Shown here piece by piece: positions 16,184 through 22,997 of a stretch of 36,414 bases of DNA. Positions within the stretch are counted from its first letter, which is position 1. Every line of letters starts with the position of its first letter. The stretch spans positions 1 to 36,414 of the forward strand of contig JANYAX010000023.1 of assembly GCA_025361085.1 (NCBI GenBank), given 5' to 3'. The notes beneath the pieces were generated by a model that searched no databases, was not told the DNA's origin, and worked only from the letters and a program-made list of their open reading frames with translations. The DNA comes from Candidatus Nomurabacteria bacterium. GTDB taxonomy: Bacteria; Patescibacteriota; Minisyncoccia; Phycocordibacterales; UBA9973. The position numbers and the translations under genes were made by a program.

Positions 16184-16255
16184 TTTTTTTAATTTAGTTT
16201 AAACATTTAAACATTAGTTTCAAAGATTTTAACCATAATAATACATATGTGATTA

Positions 16256-17491
16256 TTAGTCAATTACATGTACTAGTCCAGCACTTTCGATTCTCTCAAG
16301 CGCTATGACGAAAGCTGTTCGACGAATATCGGTGTTTAATTCTTTCGATCTATTCCAAATAATTTCTGTTTCTTCTTCCATTATTTTCTTTAATTTTGCG
16401 AAAACGTCTTCTTCTTTCCAATGTTCGCCTTTTATATTTTGTTCCCATTCAAAAGTAGAGACAGTCACACCACCAGCGTTAGCGAGGATATCTGGAACAA
16501 CTGGAATATTTCTTTCAAACAATATGTCATCTGCTTCTGGTGTAGTTGGTCCATTTGCGAGCTCAACTATCAATTGAGTTTTAATTTCTTTTGCATTTTT
16601 TCCAGTGATTTGGTTTTCCAGTGCAGCTGGAATTAAGACATCACAGGGGGTAGTTAGGAGTTCTTCATTCGTAATATTTTTTGACCCGGGGAAATTGGCA
16701 ATTTGGCCGTTCGTCTTTTTGTATTCATTGAGAGCTTTTATATCGATACCATCTTCTTTTAAAATTGCTCCTTTTGAATCTGAAATCGCGATAATTTTGT
16801 GACCATGATCTGTTAAGATTTCTGCTGCGTTTCCGCCTACATTTCCGAAACCTTGGATGATGATATCGCATGATTCTGGTAAACCCAATTTTTGACGTAT
16901 GATATCAAATACATAAAACCCTCCGAGGCCTGTTGCTGGGCCTCTGCCTTCTGAACCACCAACGGCGATTGGTTTACCTGTGATGACTGCGTTTGTTTTG
17001 TCGCCAGTAATTTTAGAATATTCATCTACCATCCATGACATTATTTCTGGTGTGGTATTTACATCAGGAGCGGGGACATCAACTTTGGGTCCGATAACTG
17101 GCGCCATAAGTTTTATCCATCCGCGTGATAATTTTTCTAATTCGTTTTTTGATAGAAGTTTCGGGTTAACTGTGATTCCACCTTTCCCTCCGCCCATCGG
17201 AATATTTGCGACGGCACACTTGAGAGCCATCCAGAAGGCGAGAGCTTTCACTTCATTGATGTCAGTATCTTGGTGATAACGGATTCCACCTTTGTATGGT
17301 CCACGTGCATTGTTGTATTGGACACGATAGCCTTCGAATAATTCTGTTTTGCCATTATCCATCGTAATCGGGATCGAGATTCTAATTTCTCTATTTGGCT
17401 GGCTTAAGATTTTTAAGAATTTTTCATCGAACTTTTTGATTTTTGTCGCTCTTTCGAGCTGTGACATTGCGTTTTGAAATGGGTTATTCAT
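16256..17491 (-). CDS. gdhA: Glutamate dehydrogenase
   Basis: The enzyme interconverts glutamate with 2-oxoglutarate and ammonia, linking nitrogen and carbon metabolism. In 411 residues it shows the substrate-binding block GPYKGGIRYH and MALKCAVANIPMGGGKGGI with catalytic lysines, then VDVPAPDVNTTPEIMSWM, and a Rossmann coenzyme site (IIQGFGNVGGNAAEIL). The length and lack of an N-terminal extension fit the NAD-type or dual-specificity hexameric enzymes. A perfect palindrome, ctgtttagaaacag, lies 1 base before the start codon and could form an operator or mRNA hairpin. It is followed by purH on the same strand. Confidence 0.95.
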   Translation of the reverse strand: MNNPFQNAMSQLERATKIKKFDEKFLKILSQPNREIRISIPITMDNGKTELFEGYRVQYNNARGPYKGGIRYHQDTDINEVKALAFWMALKCAVANIPMGGGKGGITVNPKLLSKNELEKLSRGWIKLMAPVIGPKVDVPAPDVNTTPEIMSWMVDEYSKITGDKTNAVITGKPIAVGGSEGRGPATGLGGFYVFDIIRQKLGLPESCDIIIQGFGNVGGNAAEILTDHGHKIIAISDSKGAILKEDGIDIKALNEYKKTNGQIANFPGSKNITNEELLTTPCDVLIPAALENQITGKNAKEIKTQLIVELANGPTTPEADDILFERNIPVVPDILANAGGVTVSTFEWEQNIKGEHWKEEDVFAKLKKIMEEETEIIWNRSKELNTDIRRTAFVIALERIESAGLVHVID

Positions 17492-17765
17492 TCTGTTTAG
17501 AAACAGGTCGCAATCACTAATGTTTATTAATAATTTTGACTTGTGAAATTAATTTATAATAATACCTTGACCGTTTTTCCTCTTTTTCGTGACCACGGTT
17601 TCTAACGGGATTCATTCCATTTAGAAATAGGCCGTGAATTTATAATATACGTATCAGTTTTTATCTAACCGTATAATATTTTTTTATTATACTCTTTTTA
17701 TTTATTTATTAATAATAGGCTGAAATATCCTTATTTTGCAGGTGATATCCGCATAAAGAGAGTAC
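17492..17765. other. Intergenic region with paired palindromes between gdhA and the surface protein gene
   Basis: No gene is seen. A perfect 14-base palindrome ctgtttagaaacag (17493-17506) adjoins gdhA. A related sequence at about 17611-17636 (cattccatttagaaataggccgtg) forms the right half of a hairpin starting at cacggtttctaa (about 17594). The two tttagaaa(c/t)agg(t/c)cg stretches look like diverged copies of one repeat. The remainder is AT-rich. Confidence 0.45.
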
Positions 17766-17795
17766 TTGACAAAAGATATGGCTGTATGCTATAAT
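17766..17795 (+). promoter_or_regulatory. Promoter of the Asn/Gln-rich surface protein gene
   Basis: TTGACA (17766-17771), an 18-base spacer ending in TGC, and TATAAT (17790-17795). It ends 6 bases before ATG 17802, so the longer reading frame starting at 17766 is excluded because it would begin in the -35 box. Confidence 0.8.
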
Positions 17796-17801
17796 ATACT
17801 C

Positions 17802-18560
17802 ATGTTTAATAAAATATTGAAAAACCTAATAATACTTTGTGCTATAGTTTTCACATTTGCTATCGCAGGAGCATCTCAAGCTCAAGCATGTTTTGGCTAT
17901 AATTGTGAGTATAGTGATGTTGCCAATTACAATAATGCAAATTCTTATCCATATTATTATCAGAATCAGAATCAGAATCAGAATCAGAATTCAAACCAAA
18001 ATCAAGCATATTCACAATATAATGGTTATTACCAGCAACCAACAACGGGATATTACAATTCTTATCCTCAACAATTGGTGCAACCACAACCAATAATTAT
18101 TTATACTAATCCTACAACTACAACTACAGCTACTCCAGTAGCTCAAACACAAAAGCCGGTTGTAAACAATTATTATTACTATCAGACAGATCCAAACGCT
18201 TCTAAAGTTGTAACAACTACAGTCAATAATCCTATTCCTGTGCCAAAGACTGCAACTAATACAACAAATACTACAACAACTAATTATACAAATATTCCAG
18301 ATACGACTGCTAATCCATACAACTATAACAATAATTTAGGAGCAGCTGCATATACTGGTTATAATCCAAATTATACAAGTGGAACAGGTAACGGGATTGC
18401 CGCGCTTACATTTAGAGGAACTGGTGGTTTTCTCCCGAGTTCAATTTGGCAATGGATGTTAGTGGTAATATTGATATTAGCTATCGTTGTTATTGCTAGA
18501 ACATTTGTGAAGAAACCATCACCCGCAGATCACGCTGAACACACAATACACGTTCACTAA
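17802..18560 (+). CDS. Asn/Gln/Tyr/Thr-rich secreted protein with C-terminal membrane anchor
   Basis: The 252 residues comprise a signal peptide (about 1-28, ending ASQAQA), two early cysteines (CFGYNC), a long low-complexity region rich in Asn, Gln, Tyr and Thr, a C-terminal membrane helix (IWQWMLVVILILAIVVIA) and a short basic and His-containing tail. That layout predicts a surface-exposed fibrous or sticky protein anchored by its C terminus. No catalytic domain is visible, and I do not recognise a named family. A run of five in-frame cagaat hexamers encodes QNQNQNQNQN. Start ATG 17802 is fixed by the promoter position. A strong terminator follows. Confidence 0.7.
   Translation: MFNKILKNLIILCAIVFTFAIAGASQAQACFGYNCEYSDVANYNNANSYPYYYQNQNQNQNQNSNQNQAYSQYNGYYQQPTTGYYNSYPQQLVQPQPIIIYTNPTTTTTATPVAQTQKPVVNNYYYYQTDPNASKVVTTTVNNPIPVPKTATNTTNTTTTNYTNIPDTTANPYNYNNNLGAAAYTGYNPNYTSGTGNGIAALTFRGTGGFLPSSIWQWMLVVILILAIVVIARTFVKKPSPADHAEHTIHVH
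17961..17990 (+). repeat. Five tandem cagaat hexamers in the surface protein gene
   Basis: Thirty bases of exact cagaat repeats encode alternating Gln-Asn. Changes in copy number would alter length without shifting frame. Confidence 0.85.
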
Positions 18561-18563
18561 TTA

Positions 18564-18610
18564 GCAAAATAAAATGCCCCTCACATAGGGGCATTTTATT
18601 TTGCATTTTT
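18564..18610 (+). terminator. Terminator of the surface protein gene
   Basis: Perfect 18-base arms (18564-18581 and 18587-18604, core atgcccct / aggggcat) around cacat are followed by a T run. Confidence 0.92.
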
Positions 18611-18620
18611 GTCCGTATTT

Positions 18621-18629
18621 TGATACTAT
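18621..18629 (+). promoter_or_regulatory. tRNA-Asn extended -10 (TGA TACTAT)
   Basis: It ends 11 bases before the mature tRNA 5' end, leaving a very short 5' leader for RNase P to remove. Confidence 0.55.
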
Positions 18630-18640
18630 GTCATAGTTAT

Positions 18641-18712
18641 TCCGTGGTAGCTCAGCGGTAGAGCGATCGCCTGTTAAGCGATTGGTCGTAGGTTCGATCC
18701 CTACCCACGGAG
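18641..18712 (+). tRNA. tRNA-Asn (GTT)
   Basis: A complete cloverleaf: acceptor tccgtgg / ccacgga, D arm gctcagcggtagagc, anticodon stem atcgc / gcgat with loop ctgttaa (anticodon GTT), T arm with gttcgatcc, and discriminator G712. CCA is not encoded, so it must be added after transcription. It is 72 bases without CCA. It stands alone between a terminator and the accessory region; tRNA genes often serve as integration sites, but no attachment repeat is evident. Confidence 0.95.
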
Positions 18713-18783
18713 CAAAATTTTGATCCCTATTCTATAAGGACTATTTTTGCTACCTTTCCCGAAGTTCGAACATTTGTTTTTTG

Positions 18784-18792
18784 TGTTAAAAT
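18784..18792 (+). promoter_or_regulatory. Extended -10 (TGT TAAAAT) of the small membrane protein gene
   Basis: It ends 9 bases before ATG 18802, with no ribosome binding site between. Confidence 0.5.
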
Positions 18793-18801
18793 AAAAGTAC
18801 T

Positions 18802-19155
18802 ATGATAAAAAGTTATAAATCAATTTATGTACAAATGGTTATGAGTTTTGTTTCTGGGGTTTTACTTTTAACAATTCCCAATAAATTGATTTCATTACTT
18901 GGTATTAAACAAACTGAAGAAATATGGATATACGGAATAGGTTTAATGGCATTAACTCTGTGTTTTTATTATTATCAAATGGCAAAAACAACAGATAAGA
19001 AAGTCGTAATGGGAACGGTTTATGGAAGACTATTTTTTACGATGACTATTGCTATTTTAGCTATTATAGGTAAAGCCCCATTAATATTTTTACCACTTCA
19101 AATATTTGAATTTAGTTTAGCTATCTGGGGATGGCGAGAAACAAAACAACACTAA
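18802..19155 (+). CDS. Small four-helix membrane protein, unknown
   Basis: The 117 residues form about four hydrophobic segments (roughly 8-28, 42-60, 68-88 and 92-110) with short charged loops and a WGWRETKQH tail. No catalytic motif is apparent and no family is recognised. It lies between tRNA-Asn and the first copy of the family B repeat, the first gene of an accessory-looking stretch. Its reality is supported by an extended -10 at leaderless distance and by clean membrane topology. Confidence 0.65.
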   Translation: MIKSYKSIYVQMVMSFVSGVLLLTIPNKLISLLGIKQTEEIWIYGIGLMALTLCFYYYQMAKTTDKKVVMGTVYGRLFFTMTIAILAIIGKAPLIFLPLQIFEFSLAIWGWRETKQH

Positions 19156-19235
19156 TAACCTTCCATTACAATCATCTTTTAGCCTCCCCAAAGTGACTTT
19201 TATTTTGAGTCTACTTTATAGGGTACAGAGAATAT

Positions 19236-19298
19236 TGGGGTCAGCCACTATTTATTGATATTTGCACACAGAACATGAAAGAATGGTGACTGACCCCA
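19236..19298 (+). repeat. Family B repeat, copy 1 (63 bp, terminal inverted repeats)
   Basis: It begins tggggtcagccac and ends gtgactgacccca, which are inverted copies with one mismatch. The interior reads tatttattgatatttgcac and on. It sits between the membrane protein gene and tspO. Confidence 0.9.
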
Positions 19299-19312
19299 TT
19301 TCTTCTTTTTAG

Positions 19313-19321
19313 TGTTATAAT
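19313..19321 (+). promoter_or_regulatory. Extended -10 of tspO (TGT TATAAT)
   Basis: It ends 6 bases before ATG 19328, a leaderless arrangement. Confidence 0.65.
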
Positions 19322-19327
19322 TAAAAT

Positions 19328-19732
19328 ATGAACACACCTAATTGGTATTCACAATTAATAAAGCCGACATGGGCACCACCTAGTTATCTATTTGGTCCTG
19401 TTTGGTCTGTTTTATATACTATTATTTTTATTTCTTTCGGAACAGTTTTTTACAAAACATTTACAGGGAAGCTTTCTCTCATAGTTGCATTACCTTTTAT
19501 CTTAAATCTTATTTTTAATTTTTCTTTTACTTATTTCCAGTTTGGGCTTAAAAATAATCTACTTGCTGCGATAGATATACTCCTTGTATTAGTTACTCTG
19601 ATTTGGGCTCTTGTAGTGTTGTGGAGGGTGTCTGTTGATCTCAGATGGGTTGTATATGTGAATATCCCATATCTATTGTGGGTATCATTCGCGACGGCCT
19701 TGCAATTGACAATAACTTATCTAAATAGATAG
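19328..19732 (+). CDS. tspO: TspO/MBR-family membrane protein
   Basis: TspO proteins are five-helix membrane proteins that bind porphyrins and related ligands and act in stress signalling. The 134 residues show the family landmarks: NWYSQLIKPTWAPPSYLFGPVWSVLYT at the N terminus (the WxPPxxxFxxVWxxLY block), NFSFTYFQF, and the closing helix with NIPYLLWVSFATALQLTITYLN. The five hydrophobic segments are in the right places. It is followed after 11 bases by the pyrimidine-dimer glycosylase, likely one transcript, which hints at a light- or UV-stress cassette. Both genes sit between family B repeats 1 and 2. Confidence 0.88.
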   Translation: MNTPNWYSQLIKPTWAPPSYLFGPVWSVLYTIIFISFGTVFYKTFTGKLSLIVALPFILNLIFNFSFTYFQFGLKNNLLAAIDILLVLVTLIWALVVLWRVSVDLRWVVYVNIPYLLWVSFATALQLTITYLNR

Positions 19733-19743
19733 TCTTTAAACTT

Positions 19744-20097
19744 ATGCGCGTATGGGACATACATCCGAAATATTTATGTAGAAAGCATTTGCTCGCAGAG
19801 CACAGGGAACTTCATGGTCTTTGGAATATCATCACTAAGCATAAAGGTAAGGGTGGATATTCAAAACATCCAGAGACTTTGCGATGGGTAGGTAAAGAGA
19901 AGGCTCTTTATCTAAGGCACGAAGCACTAGTAGATGAATTTTCAAAGAGAGGGTACCAGCATCATACTCCACTCGACAAGCATCTAGCCAAAGGCAAGGC
20001 GATACAAGATGTATTTATAAATAGTATAAAAGAACAGAAAATACTTCTTAAAAATAAAAATTGTGATTGTTTTATTGACGTAAAAGATAAAAAATAA
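19744..20097 (+). CDS. Pyrimidine dimer DNA glycosylase / endonuclease V-like
   Basis: The 117 residues begin MRVWDIHPKYLCRKHLLAEHRELHGLW, characteristic of the bacterial relatives of T4 endonuclease V (Pyr_excise family). The Glu in HRELHG corresponds to the catalytic glutamate of T4 endonuclease V. The middle (GYSKHPETLRWVGKEKALYLRHEALVDE) is also conserved. The T4 enzyme nicks DNA at UV-induced dimers using its N-terminal amine. Here residue 2 is Arg rather than Thr, as in other bacterial members, so biochemical activity is not certain. It is co-transcribed with tspO (11-base gap) and followed by a terminator. Confidence 0.75.
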   Translation: MRVWDIHPKYLCRKHLLAEHRELHGLWNIITKHKGKGGYSKHPETLRWVGKEKALYLRHEALVDEFSKRGYQHHTPLDKHLAKGKAIQDVFINSIKEQKILLKNKNCDCFIDVKDKK

Positions 20098-20128
20098 AGC
20101 ACCCGTTGATATGGGTGCTTTCTTTTTT
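20096..20128 (+). terminator. Terminator after the glycosylase gene
   Basis: aaagcaccc / gggtgcttt with the loop gttgatat, followed by tctttttt. Confidence 0.85.
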
Positions 20129-20199
20129 TACTTACCAGATTTTAATTAGTGATAGTGAACCTGTTTTTTATCGATGAGATTTGAGTTCAAGTTGAATAT

Positions 20200-20263
20200 T
20201 GGGGTCAGCCACTATTTTATTGATATTTACACACAGAACATGAAAGAATGGTGACTGACCCCA
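20200..20263 (+). repeat. Family B repeat, copy 2
   Basis: The sequence is almost identical to copy 1 (tggggtcagccac ... gtgactgacccca) and in the same orientation, with one extra T in the run after cactat. It lies 40 bases before the promoter of the DGR-like target gene. Confidence 0.9.
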
Positions 20264-20301
20264 TTTCTTCGATTGGAAGTTGAGACCAGCTTTTAAAATT
20301 C

Positions 20302-20331
20302 TTGACAATATAGTATTATATGTGATATAAT
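20302..20331 (+). promoter_or_regulatory. Strong promoter of the DGR-like target gene
   Basis: TTGACA (20302-20307), 18 bases, TATAAT (20326-20331). It is the closest match to the sigma70 consensus in the window. The predicted start near 20338 gives a leader of about 168 bases. Confidence 0.82.
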
Positions 20332-20337
20332 ATAAAG

Positions 20338-20505
20338 AGTTCTTTTAAAATATCACTTCCATGAGATGAGCTTTTTGAGCCTTACATTTAGGGTTTAAAA
20401 AGCTCATCTCATAAGAGAAACGAGACGTAATAAAGGGACCGTATGCCCATAAATCCAGTCGTCCTGAGATAATATCGAAGGGCTAACAGAAAAGGAGAAC
20501 ATATT
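20338..20505 (+). promoter_or_regulatory. Structured leader of the DGR-like target gene
   Basis: It contains a perfect 16-base inverted repeat, atgagatgagcttttt (20361-20376) with aaaaagctcatctcat (20397-20412), around a 20-base loop. After it come small possible stems (gggaccgtatgccc) and a good ribosome binding site, aaaggag, 8 bases before the ATG. No T run follows the big hairpin, so it is not a simple terminator. It matches no riboswitch I recognise. The stretch 20129-20199 before the repeat holds nothing visible. Confidence 0.6.
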
Positions 20506-21264
20506 ATGAAATGGACAGAAATTTCATCAGGTCAAACCAATGGTGCATTCCAAAGGTTAATGGTATCACTTGGTGAACAAGCCGAAGTTGCAGTTACCCA
20601 TATTAACACGGAACCTGCATTTGTTGAAAGATTAGCAGAATATGCTATCAACGGATGTATTGTTCCTAATGCTTCACACGATGGAGCAAGAGAAATAATG
20701 GGTAAAAATTTCTTTGGTATTCCTGAAGCTATCAAACACTTCGGAATTAACCCAACGAGACGCCAACAGGCAATGTTGTCAGAAATACCATTTACCCCCG
20801 AGGAGTTGATGATGTGTAAAGACACCCACATCTTGATTGCAGTATTCCCGTTGTCAATTTGCGATCTTCGCAGTAAGGTTGCCAATAATACCAAAACCCT
20901 CTTTTATAAACAGGATTGGTATGACAAACAAGTATTCGCTAACGACAAGGGTGAAGCAAGCTGGCAGTTAATTTCAAAAGCACCAGTGGCAAACTCAACA
21001 AAAAAGAATTGGGAAGAGCAACAGCCCCTTATCTCTTCAGATGAAGAAATTCCGACAGCACAAACTATGGTTTATGCGATAATCGGACATTCTCTCAACA
21101 CTGGAGAGAGATTATTTGAAAACATTTACGTTCGCACATCCAGCCTCGGCTCGGACGGCGGTCGCGTTCGCGTCGGTAGCTTTGACGACGGGGGTCTCTG
21201 CGTCCGCTACGACTGGGATAGTGGCCGCAATAGCCTTCTCGGTTTGTCGGTCGCCAGGAAGTGA
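20506..21264 (+). CDS. Candidate DGR target protein with a variable C terminus
   Basis: The 252 residues have no signal peptide. The first ~205 (for example NFFGIPEAIKHFGINPTRRQ, EEIPTAQTMVYAIIGH and ERLFENIYVRTSS) have ordinary codon use. From memory this body resembles a recurrent hypothetical family of Patescibacteria whose C termini differ sharply between copies; this was not checked. The last ~40 residues (GSDGGRVRVGSFDDGGL... WDSGRNSLLGLSVARK) are rich in Gly, Asp, Arg and Ser, with the fixed-looking end LGLSVARK. Their codons are mostly NNC and the DNA is about 65% GC over the final 120 bases, unlike the rest. That is what adenine mutagenesis of AAC codons gives in DGR variable regions. 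No reverse transcriptase or template repeat was seen in this window. The gene has a strong promoter and ribosome binding site. Confidence 0.65.
   Translation: MKWTEISSGQTNGAFQRLMVSLGEQAEVAVTHINTEPAFVERLAEYAINGCIVPNASHDGAREIMGKNFFGIPEAIKHFGINPTRRQQAMLSEIPFTPEELMMCKDTHILIAVFPLSICDLRSKVANNTKTLFYKQDWYDKQVFANDKGEASWQLISKAPVANSTKKNWEEQQPLISSDEEIPTAQTMVYAIIGHSLNTGERLFENIYVRTSSLGSDGGRVRVGSFDDGGLCVRYDWDSGRNSLLGLSVARK
21130..21264 (+). other. Putative DGR variable region (VR)
   Basis: From tacgttcgcacatcc to the stop, about 26 of 45 codons end in C (cgc, gac, agc, ggc, ctc, gtc, tac, tgc). It is GC-rich in an AT-rich genome. The end ctcggtttgtcggtcgcc would be the constant initiation site. A short stem (gagga/tcctc, about 21279-21294) and then a strong hairpin follow the stop, as structures often do downstream of DGR VRs. 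The assignment is by composition only. Confidence 0.55.
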
Positions 21265-21302
21265 TACCTGATTACTCGAGGACTCGTTCCTCTTGAATAT
21301 TT

Positions 21303-21338
21303 GAGCCTTCGCGAAAAATTTTCGTGAAGGCTCTTTTT
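21303..21338 (+). terminator. Terminator of the DGR-like target gene
   Basis: gagccttcgcgaaaa / ttttcgtgaaggctc arms with one mismatch are followed by tttttatttt. Confidence 0.88.
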
Positions 21339-21455
21339 ATTTTCCAATTTTACATATATAATTACCTTATCTTGCTAATGTAATATGGATTACGGTTCAT
21401 ATTCGCCAGATATCTCGCCTTGAGATCACCAGAATGTTGTGGTTTAAGGAAATAT
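21339..21455. other. Intergenic stretch before family B copy 3
   Basis: AT-rich sequence with no open frame or strong hairpin that I can support. Taken with the flanking terminator and repeats, 21265-21712 contains no gene. Confidence 0.4.
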
Positions 21456-21517
21456 TGGGGTCAGTCACTATTTATTGATATTTACACACAGAGCAGAAAG
21501 AATGGTGACTGACCCCA
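21456..21517 (+). repeat. Family B repeat, copy 3
   Basis: tggggtcagtcac ... gtgactgacccca, with terminal arms here perfectly inverted over 13 bases. It has the same orientation as copies 1 and 2, and the interior reads gagcagaaag where those read gaacatgaaag. Confidence 0.9.
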
Positions 21518-21526
21518 TTTCTTCCT

Positions 21527-21569
21527 CTGATATTTACACACAGAGCAGAAAGAATGGTGACTGACCCCA
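21527..21569 (+). repeat. Family B repeat, copy 4 (right part only)
   Basis: tctgatatttacacacagag ... gtgactgacccca repeats the right two thirds of copy 3 directly after it, lacking the left arm. It shares the gagcagaaag variant, so it is a local tandem duplication of copy 3. Confidence 0.88.
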
Positions 21570-21712
21570 TTATTCCCATTATTTCATTATTTGGTAGGAA
21601 ATTCCTACTGCCAAACAAATGAAAATTATCAAGATTTTTGAGATATTTTATATAAAACATGCGTATTAAGAATGTAAGACAAAGGTCGATAAAAAAAATA
21701 AAAAACAACATT

Positions 21713-22165
21713 ATGAAAAAGATCTTTATTTTAGTGATATTACTAGTTACTTTGACTATTGGAACAGCTGGGATAGCACTTGCTGAAAAAACAACGACAT
21801 CACCTTTAACTACAAGGCCTTTAACCACAAAACCAACTGTCGTAGTCAACATATCATGCGTAGCTCAAGCTATTGCAACTAGAGAGTCATCTATAGAATC
21901 TGCTTACAATACTTATTCCAACGCTATCAGCTCCGCGCTTACAGCAAGAGCATCATCTCTTGCACAGGCTTGGACAATAACTGACAAAACAGCCAGAGGA
22001 CAAGCTATCAAGACAGCTTGGTCAACGTATTCAAAGGCGGTAAAAGTCGCCAAACAGGCGCACAATGTCGCAGTTAAGAAAGCTTGGAGTGATTTTGTTA
22101 CATCCAGAAAAGTTTGTAAGGCTCCTACAACAGGTGAGAATATTCAAGCAGACAACATAAACTAA
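21713..22165 (+). CDS. Secreted alanine-rich helical protein, unknown
   Basis: The preferred start is ATG 21713 (MKKIFILVILLVTL...), which gives a clean signal peptide of about 24 residues; the frame extends to 21659 but the added residues are basic and lack signal-peptide form. After a Thr-rich linker come two cysteines (SCVAQA near the start and RKVCKA near the end) bracketing a helical region with regularly spaced Ala, Trp and Tyr (AYNTYSNAI, AWTITDK, AWSTYSKAVKVAKQAH, KAWSDF). The pattern suggests an exported helical bundle closed by a disulphide. I recognise no named family; such proteins recur in Patescibacteria. A terminator follows at 22193. Confidence 0.65.
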   Translation: MKKIFILVILLVTLTIGTAGIALAEKTTTSPLTTRPLTTKPTVVVNISCVAQAIATRESSIESAYNTYSNAISSALTARASSLAQAWTITDKTARGQAIKTAWSTYSKAVKVAKQAHNVAVKKAWSDFVTSRKVCKAPTTGENIQADNIN

Positions 22166-22190
22166 GTTACTTTAAATCTAAATTAGTTTA

Positions 22191-22220
22191 AACAAAAAAC
22201 TCCGGAGAATCGGAGTTTTT
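22191..22220 (+). terminator. Terminator of the secreted helical protein gene
   Basis: aaaaactccg / cggagttttt with the loop gagaat, then gttttttg. Confidence 0.85.
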
Positions 22221-22301
22221 GTTTTTTGAAACAATTTTATAATATTTGGTTATTTCTGAGCATTGCGATGAGTCCAGAATGAAAATTTCTAAACATTATT
22301 T

Positions 22302-22332
22302 AAAAACGCAGATTTGCAGTCTGCGTTTTTTA
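22302..22332. terminator. Second hairpin terminator, serving the minus-strand gene
   Basis: aaaaacgcaga / tctgcgttttt with the loop tttgcag. It has T runs on both strands and lies 13 bases beyond the minus-strand stop at 22345. Confidence 0.85.
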
Positions 22333-22344
22333 TTTAATTCGTGT

Positions 22345-22737
22345 TTAATCGTAGTTGGTTGTGATCATCAAAGATTTGATGTCGCTCGCCGTATTTTTGG
22401 TAGATATAAGGGTTGTATCAATATTGATCCTTACTTTACCATCGGTATCTAACACACCTTCTTTCGAAGGGGTAATAGAGTTAGTCGCATTCACATCTGC
22501 AATTGCTGTTTTTGATACTATCACGCTATACCAGCAATTCGACGGCCCTTTAATTTCTAGGATGGAAGAAAAATGCAACGAGTTGTCTTTTGATTCCGAA
22601 TCCAAAACAGAACTGCCCTGGATGCTTAATGTTGGGTCTATATCCAACACTTCACACGTAATGTGCCCGGTTATAGTTTGGGAAAAACTGAAACTTAACC
22701 CAGAGAAAAACAGACAGAAAGTAACTATTATTTTCAT
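22345..22737 (-). CDS. Small secreted beta-rich protein, unknown
   Basis: The 130 residues have a signal peptide ending near SFSFSQ (about residue 20) and two cysteines (HITCEVLDI and SNCWYSVI). The mature part alternates hydrophobic and polar residues like a beta-sandwich and ends DIKSLMITTNYD. No family is recognised. It is the only minus-strand gene in 17.8-30.6 kb. A hairpin with 9-base perfect arms (gggttatct, 22753-22761; agataaccc, 22781-22789) lies just upstream and may be its leader or an operator. Confidence 0.6.
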   Translation of the reverse strand: MKIIVTFCLFFSGLSFSFSQTITGHITCEVLDIDPTLSIQGSSVLDSESKDNSLHFSSILEIKGPSNCWYSVIVSKTAIADVNATNSITPSKEGVLDTDGKVRINIDTTLISTKNTASDIKSLMITTNYD

Positions 22738-22997
22738 AAATTTTCGTTTATGGGGTTATCTATATTCCCAAGAGGAACAAAGATAACCCTGTAAACAAAA
22801 TACATATGTTCATTGAATGAAATAACACCGTCTAAGTATTTAATAAATATTTACAATTATGAATATTATGTGACAATACAACAACTAAACTAAATAAAAA
22901 AGACTTTATGGGCAGGAGTATCATTGTTAGAAAGAATTTTAACCCCTTGTATGGCTACAGTTAATGAAGAAATAAAAATGATAAAGGGGGATATAAG
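22738..22997. other. Intergenic region between two divergent secreted-protein genes
   Basis: It contains the hairpin 22753-22789 and otherwise AT-rich DNA. A possible 26-codon frame starts at 22951 (MATVNEEIKMIKG...), but it runs through the next promoter and has no ribosome binding site, so it is not called. Confidence 0.45.

Noticed and set aside
18641-21570. tRNA-Asn as the attachment site of an integrated element covering the accessory stretch
   Set aside because: No integrase gene and no repeat of the tRNA 3' end was found downstream within the window.
20129-21713. DGR template repeat or reverse transcriptase close to the target gene
   Set aside because: No A-rich near-copy of the variable region and no reverse transcriptase motif were found on either strand in the window.
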